Assembly (NCBI RefSeq): GCF_021531715.1
Contig: NZ_JAFBIT010000001.1
Location: 1-64,000, forward strand
Length of the DNA: 64,000 bases
Origin: Anaeromassilibacillus senegalensis
GTDB taxonomy: Bacteria > Bacillota > Clostridia > Oscillospirales > Acutalibacteraceae
Direction of reading: 5' to 3'
In this document: piece after piece, positions 41,681 through 49,878 of the stretch
Position numbering within the stretch: position 1 is the stretch's first letter
Layout of the letters: each line of letters starts with the position of its first letter
Program-made: the position numbers and the translations under genes
The notes under the pieces: generated by a model
What the model was told of the DNA's origin: nothing
Seen by the model: only the letters and a program-made list of their open reading frames with translations
The model's database searches: none

Positions 41681-44302
41681 ATGAAAAAACTGATTCTTGG
41701 CATATTGGCGCATGTCGACGCGGGGAAGACGACGCTTTCGGAGGCGATGCTCTTCACGGGCGGGCAGCTCAGAAAGCTCGGGCGCGTGGATCACGGAAAC
41801 GCGTTTCTCGATACCGACGTGCTCGAGCGTGAGCGCGGCATTACGATTTTCTCAAAGCAGGCGGTGCTGCCGCTCGATTCCGTAGAGGTCACGCTGCTCG
41901 ACACGCCAGGCCATGTGGATTTCTCGAGCGAGATGGAGCGTACGCTGCAGGTGCTTGATTGCGCGGTGCTCGTCATCAGCGGCACAGACGGCGTGCAGAG
42001 CCACACGCGCACGCTCTGGAAGCTGCTCGACCGCTACCGTGTGCCGGTTTTCCTCTTCATCAACAAAATGGATCTCGCGGGCGCGGAGCGCGGGGCGCTG
42101 CTCGCGTCGCTGCAGAAACAGCTCAGCGGCGGCTGCGTCGACTTTTCCACAGAGGACGGAGATTTTCTGGAAAATGTCGCGATGTGCGATGAAGCGCTGC
42201 TCGGCGAATATCTCGAGACCGGCGCGGTGCCGCAGGAGCGCGTACAGGCGCTGATTGCCGCGCGGCGGCTGTTCCCGTGTTATTTTGGCTCGGCGCTGAA
42301 GCTTGACGGCGTGGAGACGCTTCTGCGCGGGTTGGAGCGATATGCCCGCCCGCCGGAGTATCCGGAACCATTCGGCGCGAAGGTTTTTAAAATCGCGCAC
42401 GACCCGCAGGGCGCGCGGCTCACATATCTCAAGGTCACAGGCGGCAGTCTGCCGGTGAAAGCCGTCCTCAGCGGCGGCGCGGGCGAAAAAGCGTGGGCGG
42501 AAAAAGCCGACCAGCTCCGCGTCTATTCGGGCGGCAAATTCCGCCTTGCGGAGGAGATTCCCGCAGGCGGTGTCTGCGCGGTCACGGGCCTCTCGCACAC
42601 GTATCCCGGCGAAGGGCTCGGTGCGGAAGAGGACACACCCGCCCCGGCGCTCGAGAGCTTTTTGACATATCAGGTCATTCTGCCCGAAGGGATCGAGCCG
42701 CACACGGCGGTACAGAGGCTCCGGCTTTTGGAGGAAGAGGATCCGCAGCTTCGCGTCGTCTGGAACGAGCAATTGCGCGAGATCCACGTGCAGCTCATGG
42801 GCGAGGTGCAGCTTGAGGTGCTGCAAAGGCTCGTGCAGGATCGCTACGGCATGGCGGTTACGTTCGGCGCGGGCAACATCGTTTACCGCGAGACCATTCA
42901 GGCGCCGGTCGAGGGCATGGGGCATTTTGAACCGCTTCGGCATTACGCCGAGGTGCATCTGCTCCTCGAGCCCGGTGAGCCGGGCAGCGGGCTGCAGTTT
43001 GCCACCGCATGCAGCGAGGACGTGCTCGACCGCAACTGGCAGAGACTGATCCTCACGCATCTGGAGGAACGGAGCTTTCCCGGTGTGCTCACCGGCTCGC
43101 CGATCACCGATATGAAGATCACGCTGCTCATCGGGCGCGCGCATTTGAAGCACACCGAGGGCGGCGATTTCCGACAGGCGACGTACCGCGCGGTGCGTCA
43201 CGGTTTGCTGCACGCCGAAAGCGTTTTGCTCGAGCCGTGGTACGACTTCCGGCTCGAGGTGCCGAGCGCACAGGTCGGGCGCGCGATTGCCGATCTGCAG
43301 CGCCTTTTTGCGGAATTTACACCGCCGGAAACGGAGGGCGCAAACGCCGTGCTGACGGGTTCGGCGCCGGTCTCCGAATTGCGCGGCTACGCGCTGGAGG
43401 TCGCGGCGTACACGCGCGGCGCGGGCAGCCTACTCTGTATGCCAAAGGGGTATCGCCCGTGCCACAACGCCGAGGCGGTCATTGCATCCATCGGCTACGA
43501 CGCCGAACACGATACCGAAAATACCGGCGATTCCGTTTTCTGCTCGCATGGCTCGGGCTTTGTTGTCCGCTGGCAGGATGCCGCCTCGTACATGCATCTC
43601 GAGAGCGGCTGGAAGCCTGAAAAGCCCGAGGAGCCGGAATCGGCGCAGCCTGTTTCCCGCGCATCTTCGCGCCCGGCGCCTGCTTTTGACAGCGAGCTGC
43701 AGGCGATTTTCGAGCGCACCTACGGGCCGATCAAGCGGCGGGATTTCCGCCCGCAGAAGGCGGTGCAGGCACAGTCTTTGGAAAGCAAAACACACTGGCC
43801 GGTGCCGGACCGCACGCTCGACCCCGAATACCTCCTGGTTGACGGCTACAACGTCCTCTATGCGTGGGACGACCTCAAAAAGCTTGCGGAAAAGGACATC
43901 GACACGGCGCGCCAGCTTCTGATGGATCAGCTCTGCAATTACCAGAGCTTCTCGCGAAGCATCTGCATTCTCGTGTTTGATGCCTACCGCGTTCCCCGCG
44001 ACACCGAGGATGTGCTGCAGTACCATAACATCAAGGTCGTGTTCACGAAGCAGGCCGAGACGGCGGATACCTACATCGAGCGCGCGACGTATGAGATCGC
44101 AAAGCGCCACCGTGTCCGCGTCGCAACGTCTGACGGCGCGGAGCAGATGATTGTGCTCGGCCACGGCGCGCAGCGGATGTCGGCGGCTGAGCTCAAGATG
44201 GAGGTCGACCGCGCGAACGAAATGATGCGCGAGACGATGGCAGACTGGAACGAGCGCGAAAGCGCCCGCCACGCGAACAAGCCGTTCCGCGATATACAAT
44301 AG
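41681..44302 (+). CDS. TetM/EF-G-like ribosomal GTPase fused to Rae1/YacP endoribonuclease
   Basis: An 873-aa fusion. Residues 1-640 are a ribosomal-protection-type translational GTPase: P-loop AHVDAGKT (10-17), switch I RERGITI, DTPGHVDF (74-81), NKMD (128-131), then EF-G-like domains II-V. The domain IV loop that in TetM reads YSPVST and expels tetracycline is here KHTEGGDFRQ, without the key proline, so drug resistance is doubtful. After a Pro/Ser linker, residues 717-870 form a NYN domain close to B. subtilis Rae1: LLVDGYNVLYAW, ILVFDAYRV, FTKQAETADTYIE, VATSDGAEQM. Rae1 cuts mRNA in the ribosomal A site. A ribosome-directed nuclease is inferred. Own promoter and terminator. Confidence 0.9.
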   Translation: MKKLILGILAHVDAGKTTLSEAMLFTGGQLRKLGRVDHGNAFLDTDVLERERGITIFSKQAVLPLDSVEVTLLDTPGHVDFSSEMERTLQVLDCAVLVISGTDGVQSHTRTLWKLLDRYRVPVFLFINKMDLAGAERGALLASLQKQLSGGCVDFSTEDGDFLENVAMCDEALLGEYLETGAVPQERVQALIAARRLFPCYFGSALKLDGVETLLRGLERYARPPEYPEPFGAKVFKIAHDPQGARLTYLKVTGGSLPVKAVLSGGAGEKAWAEKADQLRVYSGGKFRLAEEIPAGGVCAVTGLSHTYPGEGLGAEEDTPAPALESFLTYQVILPEGIEPHTAVQRLRLLEEEDPQLRVVWNEQLREIHVQLMGEVQLEVLQRLVQDRYGMAVTFGAGNIVYRETIQAPVEGMGHFEPLRHYAEVHLLLEPGEPGSGLQFATACSEDVLDRNWQRLILTHLEERSFPGVLTGSPITDMKITLLIGRAHLKHTEGGDFRQATYRAVRHGLLHAESVLLEPWYDFRLEVPSAQVGRAIADLQRLFAEFTPPETEGANAVLTGSAPVSELRGYALEVAAYTRGAGSLLCMPKGYRPCHNAEAVIASIGYDAEHDTENTGDSVFCSHGSGFVVRWQDAASYMHLESGWKPEKPEEPESAQPVSRASSRPAPAFDSELQAIFERTYGPIKRRDFRPQKAVQAQSLESKTHWPVPDRTLDPEYLLVDGYNVLYAWDDLKKLAEKDIDTARQLLMDQLCNYQSFSRSICILVFDAYRVPRDTEDVLQYHNIKVVFTKQAETADTYIERATYEIAKRHRVRVATSDGAEQMIVLGHGAQRMSAAELKMEVDRANEMMRETMADWNERESARHANKPFRDIQ

Positions 44303-44304
44303 AG

Positions 44305-44330
44305 AAGGCTCCCCGCACGGGGAGCCTTTC
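44305..44330. terminator. Bidirectional terminator after the GTPase-Rae1 gene
   Basis: AAGGCTCCCC-GCAC-GGGGAGCCTT followed by TCGTTT; also serves the converging MerR gene. Confidence 0.85.
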
Positions 44331-44332
44331 GT

Positions 44333-44740
44333 TTACGCTGATTCTTTGTCCACGTCGATCAGATTGCTGGTGTAGGGGATTTTGCCGTCGAGCACGTCAT
44401 CGAAGAAAGCCTGCTTGCGGTCGATGAAATCGATGCTGTCCTGCAATTCCTGCATGCGCTCGAGCAGATATCCGCGCTGCACCCCAAGCAGCTTCTTGCG
44501 CTCCGGGATTGTCTTCTTGCCCTCCAGGCACAGTGCCATGTAGCCCTTCATATCCTTGAGGCTCATGCCGCATTTTTTGAGGCACATCAACCCGCGGATC
44601 CAGTTGACGTCCCGCTCATCGAACAGCCGGTAGTTGTTTTTTTCGCGCTTGACGTTCGGGATCAGCCCCTCGTTGCAGTAAAAGCGAAGCGTTTCGTAAG
44701 AGATGCCGATCTCCTTGCAGACGTCTTTCATCGTATACAT
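44333..44740 (-). CDS. MerR family transcriptional regulator
   Basis: A 135-aa regulator. MYTMKDVCKEIGISYETLRFYCNEGLIPNVKR is the MerR winged helix, NYRLFDERDVNWIRGLMCLKKCGMSLKDMKGYM the second half, and the C-terminus is a dimerising coiled coil. No metal-binding Cys set is present at the end, so an organic or redox signal is likelier. Divergent from an aldo/keto reductase whose promoter has a 19-bp spacer with a dyad, the hallmark of MerR activation. A close pairing for reductase induction by an aldehyde or similar is inferred. Confidence 0.9.
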   Translation of the reverse strand: MYTMKDVCKEIGISYETLRFYCNEGLIPNVKREKNNYRLFDERDVNWIRGLMCLKKCGMSLKDMKGYMALCLEGKKTIPERKKLLGVQRGYLLERMQELQDSIDFIDRKQAFFDDVLDGKIPYTSNLIDVDKESA

Positions 44741-44783
44741 GGTGAGCCTCCAAAAATTTTTTGAAAAAACTGAAAAATTCCTC

Positions 44784-44814
44784 TTGCCTTGTAGTAACTA
44801 CAGGGTTGTACAAT
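44784..44814 (+). promoter_or_regulatory. MerR-type 19-bp-spacer promoter of the aldo/keto reductase
   Basis: TTGCCT (44784-44789), a 19-bp spacer, TACAAT (44809-44814). The dyad CCTTGTAGT/AACTACAGG fills the spacer. MerR proteins twist such over-long spacers to activate. Confidence 0.85.
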
Positions 44815-44878
44815 GACATTGTAAACGAAAGCGCGCGCAATTGCAAGGGTCAGTTTACGAATTATCTTGGAGGTTACG

Positions 44879-45730
44879 GTGAATCAGAATTACGTACAGC
44901 TCAACAATGGATGCAGAATTCCGCAGCTCGGACTCGGTGTGTTCCAGATTCCGGATAACGCGGAGGCGAAAGCGGTGTGCCTCAAGGCGCTTGAGATCGG
45001 CTATCGCCACATCGATACCGCGCACCACTACTATAACGAGCGCGGTGTGGGACAGGCAGTGCGCGAGAGCGGCATCCCGCGCGAAGAAATCTGGGTCACG
45101 AGCAAGCTTTGGCCCAACGAATACGGCGAAGAAATCACCGGGGCGGCGATCGACAGCATGCTGGAGCGGCTCGGCCTCGAATATATCGACCTCGTGCTGC
45201 TGCACCAGCAGGTTGGTGACTATCTCGGCGCGTGGAAAGCGCTGGAAAAGGCTGTGGAAGCGGGCAAGGTTCGGAGCATCGGTCTGAGCAACTTTGAATC
45301 CGAGCGGCTGGAAGAGATCATGGACGCGGCGAAGATCTACCCGGCGGTGCTGCAGGTGGAATGCCACCCCTACTATACGCAGAGCGCGTTGAAGGAGCGC
45401 ATCGCGCCGTACGGCACGAAGCTCGAGTGCTGGTTCCCGCTTGGCCACGGCGACCCGAAGCTGCGGCAGGAGGAAATCTTCTGCAAGCTCGCACAGAAAT
45501 ACGGCAAAACGAATACGCAGATCATCCTGCGCTGGCTCGTGCAGCGCGGTATCGTGCCGCTGGCAAAAACAACCCGCAAGGCGCGGATGCTCGAGAACAT
45601 CAACATCTTCGATTTCGCACTCTCCGATGCGGATATGGAGAAGATCGCCGAGCTGGATCAGAAAACCAGCTCGTTCTTCAACCATCGCGATCCCGGGGCC
45701 GTCGAGATGCTCGCCGGACTGGTTCGGTAA
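44879..45730 (+). CDS. Aldo/keto reductase
   Basis: A 283-aa NADPH-dependent reductase of the TIM-barrel AKR family, 2,5-diketo-gluconate reductase-like branch. The catalytic tetrad is visible: Asp and Tyr in YRHIDTAHHYYNE, Lys in TSKLWP, His in LVLLHQQ. The cofactor loop is GIVPLAKTTRKARMLEN. I chose GTG at 44879 because GGAGG sits 5 bases upstream. Divergent from the MerR gene that probably controls it. Substrate may be a reactive aldehyde. Confidence 0.92.
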   Translation: MNQNYVQLNNGCRIPQLGLGVFQIPDNAEAKAVCLKALEIGYRHIDTAHHYYNERGVGQAVRESGIPREEIWVTSKLWPNEYGEEITGAAIDSMLERLGLEYIDLVLLHQQVGDYLGAWKALEKAVEAGKVRSIGLSNFESERLEEIMDAAKIYPAVLQVECHPYYTQSALKERIAPYGTKLECWFPLGHGDPKLRQEEIFCKLAQKYGKTNTQIILRWLVQRGIVPLAKTTRKARMLENINIFDFALSDADMEKIAELDQKTSSFFNHRDPGAVEMLAGLVR

Positions 45731-45758
45731 AGTACAGCTCGATGTATGGCCGCCGGCC

Positions 45759-45787
45759 TTGCGCTGCGATTGATTTTGGAGTACAAT
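45759..45787 (+). promoter_or_regulatory. Promoter of the flavodoxin-like reductase gene
   Basis: TTGCGC (45759-45764), 17-bp spacer, TACAAT (45782-45787). Confidence 0.55.
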
Positions 45788-45819
45788 TAGACTAAACACT
45801 TTTGGAAAGGATGAACGGC

Positions 45820-46437
45820 ATGAAAGTTTTACTCATCAACGGAAGCCCGAACGCAAAGGGCAACACGGCGATTGCGCTGCATGAGATGAAAAAGGTCTTT
45901 GCGGCGGAGGGTATTGAGACGGAGATCGTGCACGTCGGCAACAAGGACATCCGCGGCTGCATCGGCTGCCGCAAATGCAAGCAGACGGGCAAATGCGTGT
46001 TCAATGACCTCGTCAACGAGACGGCAGCGAAATTCGAGGAAGCGGACGGCCTTGTGATCGGCAGCCCGGTCTATTTTGCATCCGCAAACGCTACGCTCGT
46101 CGCGTTCATCACGCGCCTGTTTTACAGCACGCTGTTCGACAAGACGATGAAGGTCGGCGCAAGCGTCGTCGCGGCGCGCCGTGGCGGTCTGTCGGCCACG
46201 TTCGACGAGCTGAACAAGTTCTTCACGATTGCGGGTATGCCGGTGGCGTCCAGCCAGTACTGGAACAGCATCCATGGTGCAGCGCCCGGGCAGGCGGAGG
46301 AGGACGCCGAGGGTTTGCAGACGATGCGCACGCTCGCGAAAAACATGAGCTTCCTCATGAAGAGCATCGCGCTCGGCAAGGAAAAGTACGGTTTGCCCGA
46401 AAAGGAGCCGCACACCTTCACAAACTTCATTCGATAA
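45820..46437 (+). CDS. Flavodoxin-fold NAD(P)H:FMN reductase
   Basis: A 205-aa iron-sulfur-flavoprotein-like or NADPH-dependent FMN reductase family protein. LLINGSPNAKGNTAIAL is the FMN phosphate loop; CIGCRKCKQTGKCVFND carries cysteines like those of ISF-type proteins; GSPVYFASANATLVAFITR follows. Redox or quinone-reduction role expected. ATG at 45820 chosen over ATG at 45811, which sits on the ribosome site. Same strand as the aldo/keto reductase but with its own promoter. Confidence 0.86.
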   Translation: MKVLLINGSPNAKGNTAIALHEMKKVFAAEGIETEIVHVGNKDIRGCIGCRKCKQTGKCVFNDLVNETAAKFEEADGLVIGSPVYFASANATLVAFITRLFYSTLFDKTMKVGASVVAARRGGLSATFDELNKFFTIAGMPVASSQYWNSIHGAAPGQAEEDAEGLQTMRTLAKNMSFLMKSIALGKEKYGLPEKEPHTFTNFIR

Positions 46438-46449
46438 ACAAACAGAAAA

Positions 46450-46487
46450 CGACCGGCACGCTGTGTGAGAACAGGTGCCGGTCGAAT
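46450..46487. terminator. Terminator between the flavoprotein and DUF3795-VOC genes
   Basis: CGACCGGCACG pairs with TGCCGGTCG around a 15-base loop, followed by AATTTTT. Confidence 0.8.
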
Positions 46488-46489
46488 TT

Positions 46490-47248
46490 TTACAGTTTGT
46501 TTTCGGCAACAGCCCGGACAAAAGCAACCGGGTGCTGAATCTGTGCGGCGGTTTCCTCAACGGAAAGCCCTTCGTCCAGTAGACGGCGGGCGATGACCGC
46601 CATCGATTCGCCGACCTCAATCAGGTGGAAATCCGGGTCGTAGAGCCGCACGACGCGCTGCTTCCAGTCGTGTGTTTTCGGTGGGTGTAAAAGCTGTACC
46701 TCCGGGTGCGCCGCCAAAAGCGCGAGGAATGCGTCGAAGTCCTGCACTTCAAAGTACAGCTCGGCGTTGTTCGACTTCGCGTGAATCTCGTCTTCCGGAA
46801 TGCCGGTCAGCCAAGAAAAATACTGCTGGATCGCGAAGCCGCCGGAAAACGTGACGTTTGCGCCCAGATCGAGCACGACGTGCTGGTTGAACAGCTCGCC
46901 GTAGAATTTCTTGGAGCGCTCCACATCCTGCACGGCCAAAAGCGCGCATTGATAGCGGGCATTGGAAACCGCGCGGAGATTTGCAAGCCGATCCTGAATC
47001 GTCTTTTCAAATTCTGCGTCGCTGAGGCTGGGGTCGCGCGTGCTTTGCCAGACGGCGCACGGGCGCTTTGCGCATTGCGCGCAGCTTTTGTAGCCGTGTT
47101 CCTCTGCCGCGCAGGCGTAAATGGGGCACGCTTTGCCCTCCGGCGCGTGAAAAACGCGGCCCTCGTGAAAATTGCATCCCTTGCAGAGGGTATCAAAACA
47201 GCCGCAGACCGAACAGTCCGCGCCGCAAATACTGATATCCGATGCCAT
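46490..47248 (-). CDS. DUF3795-VOC fusion protein
   Basis: A 252-aa fusion. Residues 1-75 are a cysteine-rich DUF3795-type zinc/Fe-S module (CGADCSVCGCF, CKGCN, CPIYACA, CAQCAKRPC). A short helix follows. Residues 95-215 form one VOC/glyoxalase-type unit (YQCALLAVQDVERSKKFYGELF ... VVRLYDPDFHLIEVGE). The C-terminal 35 aa are helical (SVEETAAQIQHPVAFVRAV). Ligand unknown; VOC parts often bind metals, antibiotics or dioxygenase substrates. ATG at 47248 with GGGAGG. Last gene of an operon with an AraC regulator and a nucleotidyltransferase. Confidence 0.83.
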   Translation of the reverse strand: MASDISICGADCSVCGCFDTLCKGCNFHEGRVFHAPEGKACPIYACAAEEHGYKSCAQCAKRPCAVWQSTRDPSLSDAEFEKTIQDRLANLRAVSNARYQCALLAVQDVERSKKFYGELFNQHVVLDLGANVTFSGGFAIQQYFSWLTGIPEDEIHAKSNNAELYFEVQDFDAFLALLAAHPEVQLLHPPKTHDWKQRVVRLYDPDFHLIEVGESMAVIARRLLDEGLSVEETAAQIQHPVAFVRAVAENKL

Positions 47249-47291
47249 ACATTGTCCTCCCTTGCGGATTATCCCGCTTTTTGACTTTATT

Positions 47292-48158
47292 TTACAGGGA
47301 GCGTGCGGGTTTGTCTTGTAAAAATGCGACGTCTTTTCTGGCATACTGCACGGCGTCGTGAATCGTCATCGCGTGAAAGCGTTTGAATTCGTGCGTGAGG
47401 TGCGCCTGATCCGCATAGCCGAGCTGGTACGCGGCGTCCGCAAGGCTCAAAAAGCGCCGGTTCAGAATGCCGTCCCAGAGAAACTGGTAGCGCACGAGTG
47501 TGGAAAGCTGCTTCGGCGAAAGGCCGGCTTCTTCGGAAAAACGCCGCTCAAGCTGGCGCGCGCTGATGTGCAGCGAGCGGGAAAGCGCGGCGGTTTGCAG
47601 GCCACCGCGCTGACGCAGAATTTCATACACGGCGTTCAAAACATCCGGGCTGCACCGCTCGGGGTGCATATGGCGCAATAGGAAATCCTCCGCAAGCCGG
47701 ATGCGCGCAGGAAGCGTCTGCACCTCCAAAAGCCGTGGCTCAAGCGCTTTGCAGAGCGCGGAAAAGTGGCGGCGCGCGTCGAAGTTTCCGTTTTTTGATC
47801 CGGAAAGTGTGTCCTCGACGAACGCGATCGCCGTCCACGCGTAGAACCGGATGCCGAATTGGGAGCGCAGATGCTGCGCGGCGGTGAAGCTGTGCGCGGC
47901 GCCTGCGGTATCGCTGACACCGCAGAAAGCACTTGAGACCGTAGCGGTCGTGTGATCCACGGTGAAAATCACGTCCGCGCAGGTGTCCGGTGTGACGACG
48001 GTACCGCCCGGGCGGTCGCGTTCCAGAACCGGGTGCACCGTGCCCCAGAAGCACCGGATATATGGCGTAAGCGCGGCACAAGGTGCGGCTTCCCAGTATG
48101 AGGCGGTGCGCTCAAAAGGGTGTGCGGTTCGGGGCGTGTACAGCTCGTGCAGTTCCAT
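47292..48158 (-). CDS. AraC family transcriptional regulator
   Basis: A 288-aa regulator with a DUF6597-like N-terminal domain (ALTPYIRCFWGTVHPVLERD ... PDTCADVIF) and a C-terminal pair of AraC HTH motifs (about 185-280: SARQLERRFSEEAGLSPKQLS, SLADAAYQLGYADQAHLTHEFKRF). It begins 6 bases after the nucleotidyltransferase stop and precedes the DUF3795-VOC gene by 43 bases. It may control its own operon. Confidence 0.88.
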   Translation of the reverse strand: MELHELYTPRTAHPFERTASYWEAAPCAALTPYIRCFWGTVHPVLERDRPGGTVVTPDTCADVIFTVDHTTATVSSAFCGVSDTAGAAHSFTAAQHLRSQFGIRFYAWTAIAFVEDTLSGSKNGNFDARRHFSALCKALEPRLLEVQTLPARIRLAEDFLLRHMHPERCSPDVLNAVYEILRQRGGLQTAALSRSLHISARQLERRFSEEAGLSPKQLSTLVRYQFLWDGILNRRFLSLADAAYQLGYADQAHLTHEFKRFHAMTIHDAVQYARKDVAFLQDKPARSL

Positions 48159-48164
48159 AAAGGC

Positions 48165-48953
48165 TTAGTATTCGTCCACGTGTGGGCGGGGGACATTCCA
48201 CCACTGCTCGTAGTCGAGGGAAAAGCGGGAGAGGATGATGCTCGGGTCGGTGCGCAGGTCAAAGCTCGTCCAGCGCGCAAACGCGCCGAACGCCGCGTCG
48301 CACGCTTCGTCGGTCTGCTCGCGGCAGAGTGCCTGGCACAGCTCGACGATATGCTCCGGCTTATTCGGGGCTTTTCCGACGAATTCTTCCAGCCGGCGAT
48401 GGCAGGGGAAGAGAATCTCATTTTCCTGCAGAATCATGCGGTAGATGCTGTACACGATCTGGTTTGCCGCGTGCGCGCGCATGTAGCCCTCGGGTTTGCA
48501 CGCTTTCCAGAAATAGAAGTAATTGAGCCAGAGGTTCGACATAAACGAAAGCTCCTTGTCGGCGCGATCCTGCTTCTGGAAAACCGGGATGCGGGCGATG
48601 ATGTCCGGAATCTCCGGATCCTTTGTGAAGAGCACGCGGGAGCCGATGAACGAATTGCGCGTCGGTTCGCTGGCGTGGTCGGCCGCCGCCTCGATGAACG
48701 ACTTTGTCATGTATTTGATGTCAAAATAGCCGCCCTCGTAGGTGCAGTAGCCGGAGATCGTCTCGGTCACGCTGTTGGCCTTTTCGCGCTCGGCGTAATA
48801 GGCGTCGGTGACGATGACCATGGCGTCGAGGTCGCTGTCCGGGCGCTCACAGCCCTTCGCGACGCTGCCGCCGAATACCAGCGCGATGATCTCGTCGCGC
48901 CCGCTGAAATATTCGATCATATTTTTCAAAGATTCTTCATGGTGTGGATACAT
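48165..48953 (-). CDS. Aminoglycoside-6-adenylyltransferase-like nucleotidyltransferase
   Basis: A 262-aa protein with the MNT/pol-beta signature FGGSVAKGCERPDSDLDAMV (GS..D.D) near residue 27-46 and a helical C-terminal half like ANT enzymes. EGGYFDIKYMTKSF supplies the third acidic strand. It could adenylylate an aminoglycoside, a protein or a tRNA-like substrate; close match to a known resistance gene is not seen. ATG 48953 has AAAGG 9 bases upstream; 48962 is possible. First gene of an operon with AraC and DUF3795-VOC genes. Confidence 0.72.
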   Translation of the reverse strand: MYPHHEESLKNMIEYFSGRDEIIALVFGGSVAKGCERPDSDLDAMVIVTDAYYAEREKANSVTETISGYCTYEGGYFDIKYMTKSFIEAAADHASEPTRNSFIGSRVLFTKDPEIPDIIARIPVFQKQDRADKELSFMSNLWLNYFYFWKACKPEGYMRAHAANQIVYSIYRMILQENEILFPCHRRLEEFVGKAPNKPEHIVELCQALCREQTDEACDAAFGAFARWTSFDLRTDPSIILSRFSLDYEQWWNVPRPHVDEY

Positions 48954-49025
48954 GGCTTTCATCCTTTCATGGGACTTTTTTACAGTATAACACAGTTTTG
49001 CCCGCAAAACAATTGTGCGGGAACA

Positions 49026-49064
49026 CAAAAAACCGCGGAAAGCATTGGATGCTTCTGCGGCTTT
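49026..49064 (-). terminator. Terminator of the lipoprotein gene
   Basis: Minus strand: AGCCGCAGAAGCAT / ATGCTTTCCGCGGTT followed by TTTTTT. Confidence 0.85.
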
Positions 49065-49087
49065 TCAGGTTTTTCAAGTCGTTGTTA

Positions 49088-49654
49088 CTATTTGTCAACG
49101 TCCATATAGCGCCATTTTTCCAAGACGCCAACCATAAATGTCGGATCTGTTGTGCCGAGATCGGAATACACCAGAGCCAAAGCCGTACCGCTCTTTTTGT
49201 CCTGCCATTCAACCTGCTGTGTGCCTAAGCCGTTATCGGAATCTTCCGCCGGCTTGCCGAAAACCGAGATGAACTGCTCGCGAATATCTGCATAGTGTTC
49301 CTCCGCAGTGTCCCGGGTGAAACGGGTGGTAAAGGTGAAAGCAAAAAGTCCGTCTTCGGTGAACTGCGCATCCACCTTGCCATCGAGCCCAAGCATCGTC
49401 ACAGGCGCGGACGTGATATAGCTTTTGTATGTAAAGGGATTGGTCACGGGATTGCTGCCGCGATCCGTCATCGTCGTGTCGAGCGCTTTTTCCAGATCTT
49501 CCAGCGTGCAGCCGTAGGGGGAGATTGCACAGGCATAGCCGTGATCGTCAAACACGAAGTTTTCCACCTTCGGCGGTTCCGCCTGGGCAGAAGCGCAGCC
49601 GGTGAGCAGCAGGGCAAGAACCAGCAAAACGGACAGACAAATCTTTTTCATCAT
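49088..49654 (-). CDS. Predicted lipoprotein of unknown function
   Basis: A 188-aa exported protein with lipobox LLLTGC (residues 15-20) after a short signal. The mature part has no recognised family; it is rich in beta-like segments and contains EDLEKALDTTMTDRG and QQVEWQDKKSGTALALVYSD. Two Cys besides the lipid Cys. Single-gene unit with AGGAGA upstream of ATG 49654 (49651 possible) and its own terminator. Confidence 0.75.
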   Translation of the reverse strand: MMKKICLSVLLVLALLLTGCASAQAEPPKVENFVFDDHGYACAISPYGCTLEDLEKALDTTMTDRGSNPVTNPFTYKSYITSAPVTMLGLDGKVDAQFTEDGLFAFTFTTRFTRDTAEEHYADIREQFISVFGKPAEDSDNGLGTQQVEWQDKKSGTALALVYSDLGTTDPTFMVGVLEKWRYMDVDK

Positions 49655-49814
49655 GCATTCTCCTTTCTTTCATGAAGCAATAGAAAACGTAATTTTGTTT
49701 TCTTATTAACAATATAACACAAACAGCATAAAAAGTCAAAGAATACGTTGAAAAATATATGAATTATGCGCAGGATTTCAGTGGGGTTTAGCACCCGAAC
49801 GGAGAAATGCATAA

Positions 49815-49853
49815 TAAAAAACAGCGCAGATAGAACGGTTTCCATCTGCGCTG
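49815..49853 (-). terminator. gpmI operon terminator
   Basis: Minus strand: CAGCGCAGAT / ATCTGCGCTG followed by TTTTTT. Confidence 0.88.
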
Positions 49854-49878
49854 GCGCTGTTGATTTTGTTATATCCGA

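Noticed and set aside
41681-44302. Tetracycline resistance gene of the TetM class
   Set aside because: Overall similarity is real, but the TetM YSPVST loop is missing its proline and the protein ends in a nuclease domain, so I call it a ribosomal GTPase-Rae1 fusion.
48165-48953. Known aminoglycoside resistance gene
   Set aside because: The nucleotidyltransferase signature is present, but the rest does not match a named resistance enzyme that I recognise; function left open.
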